A DNA stretch of 64,000 nt from Hypomesus transpacificus (lineage: Eukaryota; Chordata; Actinopteri; Osmeriformes; Osmeridae), in NCBI RefSeq assembly GCF_021917145.1, contig NC_061077.1:11354623-11418622 (forward strand), written 5' to 3'. The notes beneath the pieces were generated by a model. That model saw only the letters and a list, made by a program, of their open reading frames with translations. It made no database searches and was not told where the DNA came from. Position numbers and translations under genes: made by a program. Shown here piece by piece: positions 34,901 through 49,896 of the stretch; positions within the stretch are counted from its first letter, which is position 1; each line of letters begins with the position of its first letter.

Positions 34901-37900
34901 TGTTAAAGTTAGCCATTCAAAGAGTTGGTTGACATAGAATCCCATCTTTCTATCAAGCTGTTTCCGAATGGTTCCGCTTTACCTCATAAACCAACTGTAA
35001 AAGTTATTATCAGCACAAAGTTTATGGCATGGTGGCCTTCAGAGCCATATTAACAGTGTAACGTGTTAGCTTCCATGTGAGTCTTCAGGTGGATTTGCAA
35101 TGTTTTTGGGTGGGTCCAGGGATTTCAAAACAGGGCTGGGCTAGAATTGGAGATGCATGTCTCAGGTATAGAGAGGCCCAGCCTTCCCATGTGTATTGAG
35201 TGTGAGTGACCGGGTCAACAGACACAGTGAAACGTGCAGACCGAGGAATCACAACAATCCTTCAGCTAAACAAATTCCTTGCACAGCAAAGAGCAGTACA
35301 AAAACAAAGTTCAAGAAAAACTTTCACTCACACAGTCCAGCCTACTAAAGCCCGGAGTTGCTTCCAAAACATTGTTTTATTGGTGTTTTTGCCTGATATT
35401 TGGGATGACCGTGTATCAAACCATCCTATCCTCTCTGTCTCTCTGTCTCTCTCTCTCTCTGTCTCTCTGTAGCATAATGTGACTCATTGGTGGCAATGCA
35501 TGCTGCATTGTATACCTCTGGATAGCGCAGTATCCATGGGGCGTTGCCCTTGTATGTGACAGTAAACACATAGCTGACTTGTGATTATGGTATAAGTCAA
35601 CACGAGACTGCGGATTTGGCCTGGGTAGTAACCGTGTCTGTCAGGAGTCCATGTGAGTCGGCGGTCAGGTGTCGTGCAGTTAGTTGGCACGGTGCCAGGG
35701 GAGCGGGGCTATTATTGGAGCGAAGTAGGCAGCAAACCTTGCAGACACGTGAGGCTGTGTTTCAGCTCATCAACAACGCATGACCAATAGATGCGAGGGA
35801 ATGCCAGTGAAGTGAAAGCAGAGATATTATATATTTTTTATTTATAAGAAAACACTTAGCCTGTTCAAAACGACGCATATAAAAATACTTTTGTTGAATG
35901 ACGCAGGAATTATTTGCCAATGTGAGGTATTTTTCCGGCGAGTCCTCTGTTGCTGTGCTTCCCGTAGTATTTTTAGCGCTCACTCTGTCTCTGTCGGCCT
36001 ATTATACTCGACTAGGCTAGGATGCTTGTACTTTTCAGTGTGGCCCATCAGAGGTTGTTCAGGATTGCATCACATGCTACGCATCAGTAAAAGTGACCCC
36101 CCCCCCTAAAAAAAGATATAGGGTATAACACTAATGGCACTGTCATAACATATTTTCACCCTACCAATTGTGTGCTGTCAGCCTAGTGGGGTATTTGTTT
36201 TAATTCATGAACTTGACTTTGATTCTTCTGTGTACTTCCCTTGTTCTGCAGGTGTCATCCTGTATGCAGGCTCCTCTGGCAGTGCCAGCCCCAGCCCTGG
36301 CAGTCCCTCTAGTGGGTACCAGACACAGTCCCCCTCCTCTCACTCCCAGCCCTCGTCCCCGGAGGAGGTCACATTCACAGAGATCGGTGCGCTGAAAGGG
36401 CGCGTGGGCAGTGGCACCACGTCATCCTCCAAACTGTTGTTTCAGTTCCCTGAGGTTTATAATGGGCCCTCAGCGGCCCCGGTTCAACACGTCTACCAGC
36501 ACCCCATCGCTGGGAAAAGGCAATGCAGCTTTACAGGAACCTTCACCAGTGAGTTCCATACCAGCTCCTGCAACAACCAAGTCAAATACTAGAACTGTCT
36601 TTACTACATTAAGAATTCTTGATTTACTTTACTCAGTATATATGATAACCATTTGGGTAGTCTCATAAGAGAGCACATAAGTCAAGCATAAGTCAAGTTG
36701 ACCTCAAATTATTGTTAACCTCTAACTATGGTGCACTGTGACTTGACCCATACCCAGCACATTTGGGACCAGTCCATTTTGATTCGGACCATGTAAAGTC
36801 TCTGCCCGTCTGACTTTGGGTTTCACTTTGCAGAGACTGGTGGAATGGTGCTGCTGTGTAAAGTGTGTGGAGACATCGCTTCAGGGTTCCACTATGGAGT
36901 TCACGCTTGCGAAGGCTGCAAGGTAAGGAAGGCCCTTGACGGCCGCCCAAAATAGCTTTTGAAGAAGTGCCCCATTTTCAGTGTTTCCCAAAAGGATGAG
37001 CGTGTGGGCCGACCTGACCGTGACCCCGTCCTCTGTGCTGCAGGGTTTCTTCCGTCGCAGCATTCAGCAGAACATCAACTACAAGATGTGCGTGAAGAAC
37101 GAGAACTGCCTCATCATGCGCATGAACCGCAACCGGTGCCAGCACTGTCGCTTCAAGAAATGCCTCTCGGTCGGCATGTCTCGAGACGGTGAGAGTTACT
37201 ATCATTTGGTTACGGCTCGCATGTCAATGTGTCACCTGGAAGCGCTCCAGGACAGTACTCAAGTCAGCTGTGATATTGGGTAAATGAGGAGTTGTGTCTC
37301 GGAGATTGAGGGCATGGTGCAGAGCACCTCTTGTAGGTCACCGTGCCAGTTGTAGCCCAATCATTAGTGTATTTCGCAGTGCAGTAGTCTTGTCCTTTAA
37401 GCAAGTGTCACGGCACCTTTTATAGGGAAGGGCACATTGACAAACAATACTCCTCCTCGTTGGCCTGCATCCTTCACTCGCTAAGTTTCAGCGTATGCCT
37501 TTCTCTTGCCCTTTGCAGCATCCTCCTTTCCTCTTTTATCTCCACTCTGTTCTTGTCCCGTCCCCCCCCCCCCACCCTCGGTGTTCTCCATGTTCCCTGG
37601 GCTCCCCCCACCCCACCTCCCCCCGCCCCCCTTCCCATTTCCCTCTCAGACAGTGATTTATGAGAATAGGAGTCTTGAAGTCCCTGAAGCGATCTGTCAT
37701 CCGGAAAACTGCAGCAAACACAGGAATTATTTTGGGAAATTGGAACGGGGGCAACTTGATTACCTTGTATATGCCCTTATACCATCTCTCAGCAATTGAT
37801 GAGAGCTACGCTGGCAATTAAGCCTGAGATGCGGAAAAAACGTCTCTCCCTCACACGATTCGTCAGTTGCGACGCCCAAGTCGTCCGCTTTTAGTCGTGC

Positions 37901-40900
37901 CCGTTGAATGTTGATTAATTACCTATCACAGACAATGAAGATATACGATTGGGTTGACCTAGAAAAACAAAGCAGAATTGGGCCTATAGCATACGTACAC
38001 ATGCTGACCTACTTGGAGTAGTTTGTCTCCTTCCTCTTTGTACTGTTTCCTCTGATGTGCAGCCAGCCTTGCCTACTCAATGTGTGAGGGAGAGCTTGAG
38101 TGAGATAAAAAGGGAAGGGGGGGGGGGGGGTTTACCACACGGGTCAACAGTGCTGCAGTAGCTCAGCAGTGTTGGAGCTACCTGGTAAGGTGGGTGGCTA
38201 AGAGAACAGCAAGGAGATCTAAAAGAAAGAAATCAAATCAACCCCTTTCAAAACCACAACCTAGAAACCCCTTTACCTCTGCTCCACACATTGCGAAAAC
38301 AGGAAAACCACTGACGACAGAAACACATTAAAGAGTACGCCCTGATTGCGAATGGGGTGGCTGTGTTAATCTGGTTCTGCAATAGGCAAACTTCAAAGTC
38401 AGTTGGCATGATGGCATACTTTGCATCCTGTAGTGTAATTACAACTTCTTAAAGCTGCAGTTCATTCAAAAACTCTTGATAAAAGTTGTATGAAACTCAT
38501 CAAAAGTCTAGACATGCAATTGTAAGAAAAAATGGCAAATACATTCACCTGATCTTGATTTTGACAAGAGTGAATGAAGTATTACATATCTATGAAATAA
38601 CATACATGGACAGTGATTTGAATAATGTAACAGAGCACACCAAAATGGATGTATATGTATTAGTAGACTCCTGCTTCAGATATCCCAAATAATCAATAAA
38701 ATAAACATTCAAACGTGTTTCCTGTTGAGTGATCAGGAAACCCTACGCGTGTGCTTAGTTGGATTTTGATAAAAAAATACATCAATTTTTTGTATCAAAA
38801 GGAGAGTCTGTGCTAATAAACCTCACCAGCACACTCCCGCAGCCCCTTAACCTTGCTTTCACTCTTCCCTCTCTCACTTCTGCTTATCGGCAAGCTCTCC
38901 TGTGAGCAGGGAACTCGCCTCCCTCTCTCTATTTTTCCCTCCTTCCCTCTCTCCCTCCATTGCAGTGGTGGTTGCATCTCACTCACGTTGCTCCACTGCC
39001 CTACTTACAGGCCAGGAGGGAGGGAAAGAGACATTGAGTGTGAGAGCATGGGGTTGGGGGGATCTAAAAATACCCTTTCCAGCTGATGAATGCTCTTGGG
39101 GTTGTGAGTGGAAGGGAGATGGAGGGTTGGGAGTCTTGAGTAAGGAGGTGGAGATGGGGGTCTACTTACAGAGCGCAATGTTCTTTGCATTTCATTAATA
39201 TCTGAACTAAAACGTGACTACGGCATGTTCACTTCACATAATTGAAGCAGTCTATTTTTACACCCTATTCACGTAATCATACCCAGTACATGATTTACTT
39301 TATTAGTCCAAGTCTTCTCGAGGCACCGTGTGATGAAATTAATCCCATCTTTCAAAACCAGAAACAATGTGAATGTGTTCAATTATGTTTTAATGGTGCT
39401 CAAAGAACCACACAAATATCTGCAAATAACACCAGCCTTATTGTGTTGTTTCTAGCTGTGCGCTTTGGGAGAATCCCCAAGAGGGAGAAACAGAGGCTGT
39501 TGGACGAGATGCAGAGCTACATGAACAGCCTGAACGAGTCCACCACCATGGATGTAGATGCCTCTCCCGTGAGGGAGACTCTGCCCAGCCCTGTTGAGAG
39601 CCACTGTAAAGAGCCCATCTCCAGAGCCTACCGCGACATCTTCGTTAGCAGTAGCAGCCAACCACAACCAACCAAGAGGACCAACGTCAACAACAACACC
39701 CCATCACCCTTCCCGAGTAACTCCGCCCCTCAGGAGGCCAACTACGCTCACGTGTCTTCCCAGTCCCAACCTAGCCCCACGCAGGTGTACCAATCCTGCC
39801 CTGCCTCTCGTTGCCCTGTCACCTCCAATGACAACCCCCATACATTCCCCACAATTGACAATAGTCTGTATAGTTACCCCAATTCGTCCAATCAGAATCA
39901 CGGTCAGTCAAATGGAGGTGTGGCTCAACAGGGCAGCTCTGCCAATTACAACAGTTTCTCTGCTTCTGGAGTCACCCAGAACCAGCCTTCCTGTCCATGG
40001 AAACTAGCCCCAGGGGCCAAAGTGCTGGTAAGTAATCAGTGAGTTGTGAAGTAACTATAATTGTTTTTTACGTACTAACGTTTTTAGTGATATCAGAACC
40101 GATTTCAAATACAGCTATGATCTGCGGTGCATGATTTATAATTAATTTGTCTCTCTCTTCTGCCCTCCTTCTCCCTCAGGCCTGTCCCCTGAACGCGTTT
40201 CCTGTCTCCGGAGCAGACCGCTCCAGCCAGCAGGTGTGGGAGTCCTTCTCCCAGTGCTTCACCCCAGCAGTCAAGGAGGTGGTGGAGTTTGCCAAGGGCA
40301 TCCCAGGGTTCCAGGAGCTCAGCCAACATGACCAGGTCATGCTGCTCAAATCAGGCACCTTCCAGGTATGTTCCCCCTGTTCACTATGTTAGAATTGGTC
40401 ATACAGAACTCATGTAGTTAATGTACATGAAAATGATTCAGTTTGTGTTCCAAAGCTTTTCTGATTCCACGGCGATAACCTTTGTCCACTCTCCTCCCTT
40501 TCCCTGCCAGGTGCTGATGGTGAGGTTCTGCACGCTGTTCAACGCCCAGGAGCGCACGGTAACCTTCCTGAACGGGCAGACGTACCCCCTGGCCTCTCTC
40601 CGGGCGCTGGGCATGGACTGCCTGCTGGACGCCATGTTTGAGTTCAGTGAGAAGCTGGGCTCTCTAGGCCTAGAGCCTGATGAGATGGCGCTCTTCATGG
40701 CAGTGGTGCTAGTCTCTGCAGGTGAGATATTTAGTGAGCTGTAGTTTCAGTGAGCCGATAGACGAGAACAATAAAAAGCAAATAGTTTAGATAGTGTATT
40801 TGATTCAGGCCTGGCCAGAGAAGAATAAAACAGAAACGCATAGGTATTGCTCTTTTTGTTTGCTTCTGCCCAAACCTGACTCTTCCCCCCCCCCCCCCCT

Positions 40901-41108
40901 CTCCTCCCCAGATTGCTCGGGGATCGCTGACGTCAGGGCCCTGGAGCACCTGCAGGAGGGCCTGATCCGCGCCCTGCGCTCCCTCATCACCCGACGACGC
41001 CCCGACGATGCCTCCCTCTTCCCCAAGCTGCTCCTGCGTCTGCCTGACCTACGCACCCTCAACTGCCAGCACTCAGACAAGCTGCTGGCCTTCCGCATCG
41101 ACCCCTGA
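31906..41108 (+). CDS. nr1d4: Rev-erb nuclear receptor (NR1D family, probably nr1d4)
   Basis: Haem-regulated orphan receptor that acts in the nucleus as a repressor at AGGTCA-type sites with an A/T-rich 5' flank, in the clock and metabolism. Coding exons: 31906-31927, 36252-36548, 36834-36922, 37044-37188, 39456-40027, 40180-40365, 40511-40721, 40912-41108. All phases agree and give 572 aa. Residues 1-107 are a Ser/Pro-rich N-terminus opening with the Rev-erb-like [16 protein letters not shown]. The C4 zinc fingers span about 115-176 (Cys115, 118, 132, 135; then 152, 158, 168, 171) with P-box CEGCKG, followed by the extension [13 protein letters not shown] variable hinge follows, then the ligand-binding domain from about 375. 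Cys377 (in ACPLN) and His561 (in CQHSDKLL) match the known haem ligands. The protein ends just after FRIDP, so helix 12 (AF-2) is absent, as in all Rev-erbs. Intron 1 is 4.3 kb. The family call is certain; paralogue nr1d4 rather than nr1d1/nr1d2 is inferred from its neighbours. Confidence 0.95.
32524..32529. promoter_or_regulatory. E-box CACGTG, nr1d4 intron 1 (first)
   Basis: Perfect palindromic E-box about 0.6 kb into intron 1. CLOCK-BMAL1 binds such sites in the promoter and intron 1 of mammalian NR1D1. Function here is inferred from sequence and position. Confidence 0.4.
33755..33760. promoter_or_regulatory. E-box CACGTG, nr1d4 intron 1 (second)
   Basis: Second perfect CACGTG in intron 1, in a locally GC-richer stretch (about 33.7-33.9 kb) that could be an intronic enhancer. 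Inferred function only. Confidence 0.4.
35746..35751. promoter_or_regulatory. E-box CACGTG, nr1d4 intron 1 (third)
   Basis: Third perfect CACGTG in intron 1, about 0.5 kb upstream of exon 2. Inferred clock-output site. Confidence 0.35.
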
Positions 41109-42545
41109 ACCCACATGTTTCAAAAACTGAAACTCTTTTTCCAAGGGCAGAACTTCCTTTGTCATTGAGGAACTAATTGTGCAATCAGATGGACATTTCT
41201 CAAGAAGCTAATGTTTGTAAAAGGACAATAACAAACATAACTTTTTCTTTTCTTTTCCATCCGCTTGAAAAATATTTCACTTTTAACACACAGGTATGTG
41301 CTTGTATATTTACACAACAAACACCTCAAGATGTCTTGGGGAAGGGTGGTTAGAAGAGTGTACATGTTGTTAGGCTTAACATTTTCTGGACAGTGTTTGT
41401 TCACTTCCTAGTATTTCCAGTTTGGTGAAAACCAAAAGCCATTTCACTTAAGTTTAGTTTCTCCTTCTCAATTCCTATTATCTCTGTTATTTTTACATTT
41501 GTAAAAATGGATAATGCAGATATAAACTGAAAACGGGGACCATAAGTGATGAATGAAAGTGTTTCCATTAGTGCATAAGATAAAGGGACCATGTACATAA
41601 TTCAAAGATAACTTCATAGCAAAACTGTTCTGTGCCATTCACTAACCAACCACACCATACAAACTAGTATTTGAATGAATGATTGTGTCAAGAGGAATTC
41701 AAACTTTTACTGTTTTAATAAGATAAATAACCTCCAAAGAAAGTATAGTTTATTTCACACATGGATTTTATATACTCTAACTCATATATGCATTCATCAG
41801 ATTTTGTTTAAATTAAAAAGGTTAATACTGTATAGTTTATATCTTAATCTTGTCTGGAATCACAGCAGGACTGATGGAAATGGTCTCAATGCATGTTGGA
41901 TTTTAAAATCCATTTGTTGATCTATGTGGCTGGAAATATATATTGTTCATCCAATTTGTCTATTTTAACAACCTGATTGAGAGGTGGTGGTGGAGAAGGG
42001 AATCAGTCTAGAAGAATGTATAGTTTCTGTTGGCTGGGGATGGTGTGCGAAACAGTGGTGGGATATGCCAAGAGAACACGGAATAGGACTCTCAGAGGGC
42101 ATGACAGATTGAGATGCATAATGGTACTGTTATTATGTCTGAATCAATTGAAGAACTTGTCCTGGTATGAGATGATGCAACAAACCAGCGTATAAAGCCT
42201 AAAATCACCAGCACAGCCACTTCTCATGCCCCCTGTCCCCTACCCCCAAACGTTTGTCATACAAACGCAAGCGTTATATATTTTTGGGCGAGGGATCTTC
42301 TTTTACCAGTACAGATCCGCTCAGTGCTAGTTTGATTATGGTTGATTGAGCACATGTTCTTGTACATTTTGTAAATGTTTTTCTCTTCCTTCCATAGAAA
42401 TGATATAAAATGAAATTTCTGTACTTTGTTGCTTGTGTCTCTTCTTTGGTTGCATCCTTCCTATGTTTCAACTGACATAAAAATGATGGATATATATATA
42501 TATATAAAAATATAGGATTATTAAATAAAAATGCAAAAGGACTTT
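41109..42545 (+). other. nr1d4: nr1d4 3' UTR with poly(A) signal
   Basis: AT-rich sequence with no ORF of note runs from the stop codon to an AATAAA at 42524-42529, which follows a short AT dinucleotide run (about 42490-42506). The UTR would be about 1.4 kb. The end is predicted from the signal alone. Confidence 0.55.
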
Positions 42546-42866
42546 GTCAGAAAAGCTTTGCTTAAAAAAAAGAAAGAAGAGAAACTCAAATCACAGCCTA
42601 TAAATTAAGCACATAAACTAAAATTAGGCACATAAACCGAAAATGTCAAAATTGACTGAATTGGCATTGCAGTTAAAGCTTTTGTCTGCTTTTGACATGT
42701 AGTGAAGGATTTTACTGGCATTCAATTTTGTATTGCACAGTTCATGCTACAATAAAACCACCTAAAGTGGCACTTCTTTCTAAACATCCTGACAGTTATT
42801 GGAGGCAATGCTGTGACAGAAAGGGAAAGACTGCCACCCTGCGTTTAACGGATGTATTGTTTTATA

Positions 42867-42902
42867 ACACGGAAGTATATATTTTTTTTTACACGGAAGT
42901 AT
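42867..42902 (+). promoter_or_regulatory. Tandem ETS sites, putative mfsd5 promoter
   Basis: The 12-mer ACACGGAAGTAT occurs twice, at 42867-42878 and 42891-42902, separated by a T-rich spacer. CGGAAGT is the ETS/GABP core common at broadly expressed vertebrate promoters. A plausible noncoding first exon follows and ends at a GTG|GTAAG donor at 43045. It would splice to the acceptor at 43497, upstream of the mfsd5 start codon. Confidence 0.45.
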
Positions 42903-43569
42903 CTTGGATGATGTTGTTTCTAACATGGGTTAGCTACCTAGTGGCAAACAATCAGCCTCTCTGGAGCTAGATAGTGAACTTGATCGTTTATTACAGCAAT
43001 GATTTAATTATATTAAGTGGCATGGAGACAGTATCAAACAACGTGGTAAGGATTGCTAACTTTGTGAAATTGAAATAGGCCGGATAGTTAAAAAATATAT
43101 AAAAAGTAGCTAGCAAGCTGTACTCATAATGCCCATCTACAGTAGCTAGCAGCTTGCAACTCAGGTTGCCATAGCTTGAAATTATTTTTGCATACAATTG
43201 TGTAGATTTAGGGGTATGCAATTTAGATAAACCGTCGCTGATTAGTGCGAAAGCTAACAAGATAGTTACAGCGGTAATTGATATACTGTCGGACAGGTGT
43301 TTATGAACCTCTGCCAGCCATTGATGAGTTGCATCCTACCTAGCATACAACAGCAGTCACTGATAACGTGGCATTTTTTTTTACTGGCGGTGGACTAAAT
43401 GTCAAATCTCCCTGACAAGTGTAGATTATCTAATTGGCTTTAATAACCATGTTCATTAATTGGGATGCTGTTGGTAACGCGTTATTTTTCTTCACAGCTT
43501 TTGACTTATCCTCTGAGGACAAGACTTAAGAAATTTTGAACGATAGGAAGATAAAGAGCATATGCCATC

Positions 43570-45015
43570 ATGTTGATGACAGCGTACCTGGCCATAGTAC
43601 TGTTGCTGGCACTTTGTGTCTGCTTGGAGCTCACCGCGCGCCGCGTTACCCATCCTCAACCTGCCCCCACGGCTGTCGCCAACCCAGTTTTCCGATGCTT
43701 CCAGGCCCTCTTCCTACGAGGCTATCTACTAGCTCTGTGGGCTGACTGGCTCCAAGGCCCCTACCTGTATAAACTTTACCGCCATTACAGCTTCCTGGAG
43801 TCCCAGATAGCCATTTTGTATGTGTGTGGTCTGGCATCGTGTGTGCTGTTTGCTCCTGTTGCTGGCTGGCTGCCACAGGCCCTGGGTCGAAGGCAGACTT
43901 GCCTGCTCTTCTGTGTAGCATACTCTGCCTGCTGCCTCACCAAACTCTCAAGGGACTACTTTGTTTTGATAATTGGCCGTGTCCTGGGAGGCTTGTCCAC
44001 TTCCTTGCTCTCCACCACCTTCGAGGCCTGGTATGTGCACAGGCATGTGGAAGCCCATGACTTCCCCAAGGAGTGGATACCCAGCACTTTCGCTAAGGCG
44101 GCTAACTGGAACCATGGGCTGGCTGTCGCTGCCGGTCTGGTGGCTAATCTGCTAGCCGAGTGGCTTCATCTGGGGCCGGTGGCCCCCTTCCTCCTGGCTG
44201 TCCCCTTTCTGGCTGCGTGTGGCTGGGTCGTACTAACCGATTGGGGCCAAGAGGAGCGAGAGGGAGAGCTGGAAGGGGAGAAACATACCTGTCTGCTGAG
44301 TCCTCCTAATGCCGCTCAGGCTCGCCTGTCTGCCAGAGCCCGCTTCTGGAGAAGCTGCCAGGAGGGGCTCCGCTGTCTGTTGTCCGACAGGAGAGTGATG
44401 GTCCTGGGGGCAGTCCAGGCTCTGTTTGAGAGTGTCCTCTACATCTTCGTGTTCCTGTGGACTCCCGTGCTCGACCCCCACGGCCCCCCACTGGGCATAG
44501 TCTTCTCTTGCCTCATGGCTGCCAGCATGGCAGGCTCCCTGCTGTATCGCCTGGCTACCTCCACCCGCTACCGGCTCCAGCCCGGACACCTACTCTGCCT
44601 GGCCGTACTGCTGGCCTTTTTCTCCTTCTTCATGCTGATCTTCTCCACCGCCCCAGGCCAGCCCCGGCCCCACGAGTCTCTGCTGGCCTTCCTGCTTCTG
44701 GAACTGGCCTCTGGCCTCTACTTCCCTTCAGTCAGCTTCCTCCAGGGCAGGGTGATCCCTGAGGAAAAGCGGGCTGGGGTGTTAGCCTGGTTCAGGCTGC
44801 CCCTCCACCTGCTGGCCTGCCTGGGGCTACTGGCCCTCCATGGGGAGGTGTCGGGGACCGGGGGTGGGGAGGAGGGCAGTGGGACCAGGCACATGTTTGG
44901 GGGTTGCGCTGCCATGATGCTAGGGGCTCTGCTGGCAGTGGTCAGTCTCTTTACCCTGGGCAGAAACGACACAGAGCTGAGGCTGGAGGGAGCCAGAGGA
45001 GAGGGAGAGACATGA
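43570..45015 (+). CDS. mfsd5: MFSD5, molybdate-anion transporter (major facilitator superfamily)
   Basis: Uninterrupted 481-aa ORF in a single coding exon, a little longer than the human protein (about 450 aa). It matches MFSD5 along its length: N-terminal MLMTAYLA; the motif ADWLQGPYLYKLY near residue 60; ILYVCGLASCVLF; the MFS signature region around GRVLGGLSTSLL with FEAWYVH just after; the cytosolic-loop segment CLLSDRRVMVLG; and FLWTPVLDPHGPPLG. About twelve hydrophobic segments are visible, with a charged central loop (near residues 220-255) and a hydrophilic C-terminus. Family members sit in membranes, and MFSD5 is linked to molybdate uptake. The 5' UTR is split by an intron at about 43046-43497 (CACAG acceptor at 43497). 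The gene follows nr1d4 on the same strand, with possible poly(A) signals at 45584-45589 and 45790-45795. Confidence 0.96.
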   Translation: MLMTAYLAIVLLLALCVCLELTARRVTHPQPAPTAVANPVFRCFQALFLRGYLLALWADWLQGPYLYKLYRHYSFLESQIAILYVCGLASCVLFAPVAGWLPQALGRRQTCLLFCVAYSACCLTKLSRDYFVLIIGRVLGGLSTSLLSTTFEAWYVHRHVEAHDFPKEWIPSTFAKAANWNHGLAVAAGLVANLLAEWLHLGPVAPFLLAVPFLAACGWVVLTDWGQEEREGELEGEKHTCLLSPPNAAQARLSARARFWRSCQEGLRCLLSDRRVMVLGAVQALFESVLYIFVFLWTPVLDPHGPPLGIVFSCLMAASMAGSLLYRLATSTRYRLQPGHLLCLAVLLAFFSFFMLIFSTAPGQPRPHESLLAFLLLELASGLYFPSVSFLQGRVIPEEKRAGVLAWFRLPLHLLACLGLLALHGEVSGTGGGEEGSGTRHMFGGCAAMMLGALLAVVSLFTLGRNDTELRLEGARGEGET

Positions 45016-46337
45016 AGAAGTAGAGTGGGAGGAATACGGTTACTGACTTGACTGGGATTTATTTTCTGCATGATTGGGGAAAAAAAGACACATCATTAAA
45101 TGTTCCCCAAATTTTGACGGGGGGTGGGGTGGGGGGGGACGAATGTAAGGGGTATGTTGGTATGTCACTCACTAACCTTTTCTGCTATTTATGTCATTTT
45201 AATTTCATAAAACAACAAATAGTTTCCTGTGACCTGCGTCATCGCAGATTATTTCTGCGCACTTCCCAAGCAGTACTTGGCTACTCCACTAGATGGTGAC
45301 AGTGATAAGCAGGGGGTTTCATGTTTATCAACTGCGTGGTCTGGTATGTAACTAGAGCACAGGATGAAGATATGCTCCTGGGCAATACAAAACTTATTGC
45401 ATAAATTCAATTGTTTATATGGTTACTTCTAGTAAGATGGAAAAGTGGAACACATGGGCTCTAGGTATGATCAGTTTGGAAAAGGAAGGGGTTATTGATG
45501 GTTTGTGGGCCAATATATGAATCTCAGTCTATGTTCTATTAACAAAAATAATAATTCCATTGTTATGGGGCTTGTACATAAGTAATAAATCATCTTTTAT
45601 TACAAACAAGTTGAAAGTAGTTGTTGCTTTTATTTCTGCTTACATAATGAGTCATCGTTATCATCTGCTGAAGGTTATAAGGAATATCTGTAAATGTTTT
45701 TTTACTGTATAGCAGAATTATTGCATAGATTATTGGTGGTTAAACCTGAAGTATCTCTAATGTGTATTTTATTTGTACCTTTTTGGAAGAATAAAAGTGA
45801 TTGTGATCACTTTCCTTTGGATAACTTGAACATTATAAAATGCTTGCCCCCACAATCCTTCTCTTGAACCTTCCAGAATACTTACCACCTGCAGTTCCCC
45901 CACTTCATTTTACTGCAGACCTAGAATTCCAGATCACTCTGGTCTTTTCTCACTGCCTCACAGTGTGATGCATGTCTCATACAATTGTCCTCCCCTCTTT
46001 CCCATGACATATTGGTACAGTCCAAGCTTCCCTCTTCAAGGCTGTATCGCCTGGATGTTGCTAGAATGTCTGTTTAATTGAAGGGAGGGATTGGTGTGTG
46101 TCCTTCTGTAACTGCGTTGTTTTGGGTCGATCCACTGCATCACCGTCAGAGGGGGGTTTTAATCCTAGCGTCAGATAGACGAGGCAGTGTTCCCAGGCTA
46201 TATTCTCAGCAGAGTCATTCTCTTCTCAAGTGACTGCAAGAAGTGGACTATCCAGACAGGCAACACCAGAGCTTTCATTGACTGGTATAGACGTAAACAC
46301 AGTAGGCACCTGACAACAGACACCACCCAGAGGCATC
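45016..46337. other. mfsd5-faim2 intergenic region
   Basis: The mfsd5 3' UTR (poly(A) signals at 45584 and 45790) followed by the presumed faim2 promoter and 5' UTR. No TATA box or other decisive element was identified. Confidence 0.5.

Positions 46338-49896
<3,559 letters not shown>

Noticed and set aside
36549..36592. Reading through the end of nr1d4 exon 2 to the in-frame stop at 36592
   Set aside because: A GTGAGT donor at 36549 and perfect phase to the zinc-finger exon at 36834 show the read-through is intron.
39242..39455. Longer 5' extension of the 39.2-40.0 kb open frame
   Set aside because: The family sequence [14 protein letters not shown] begins right at the TTTCTAG acceptor (39455), so the upstream open part is intronic.
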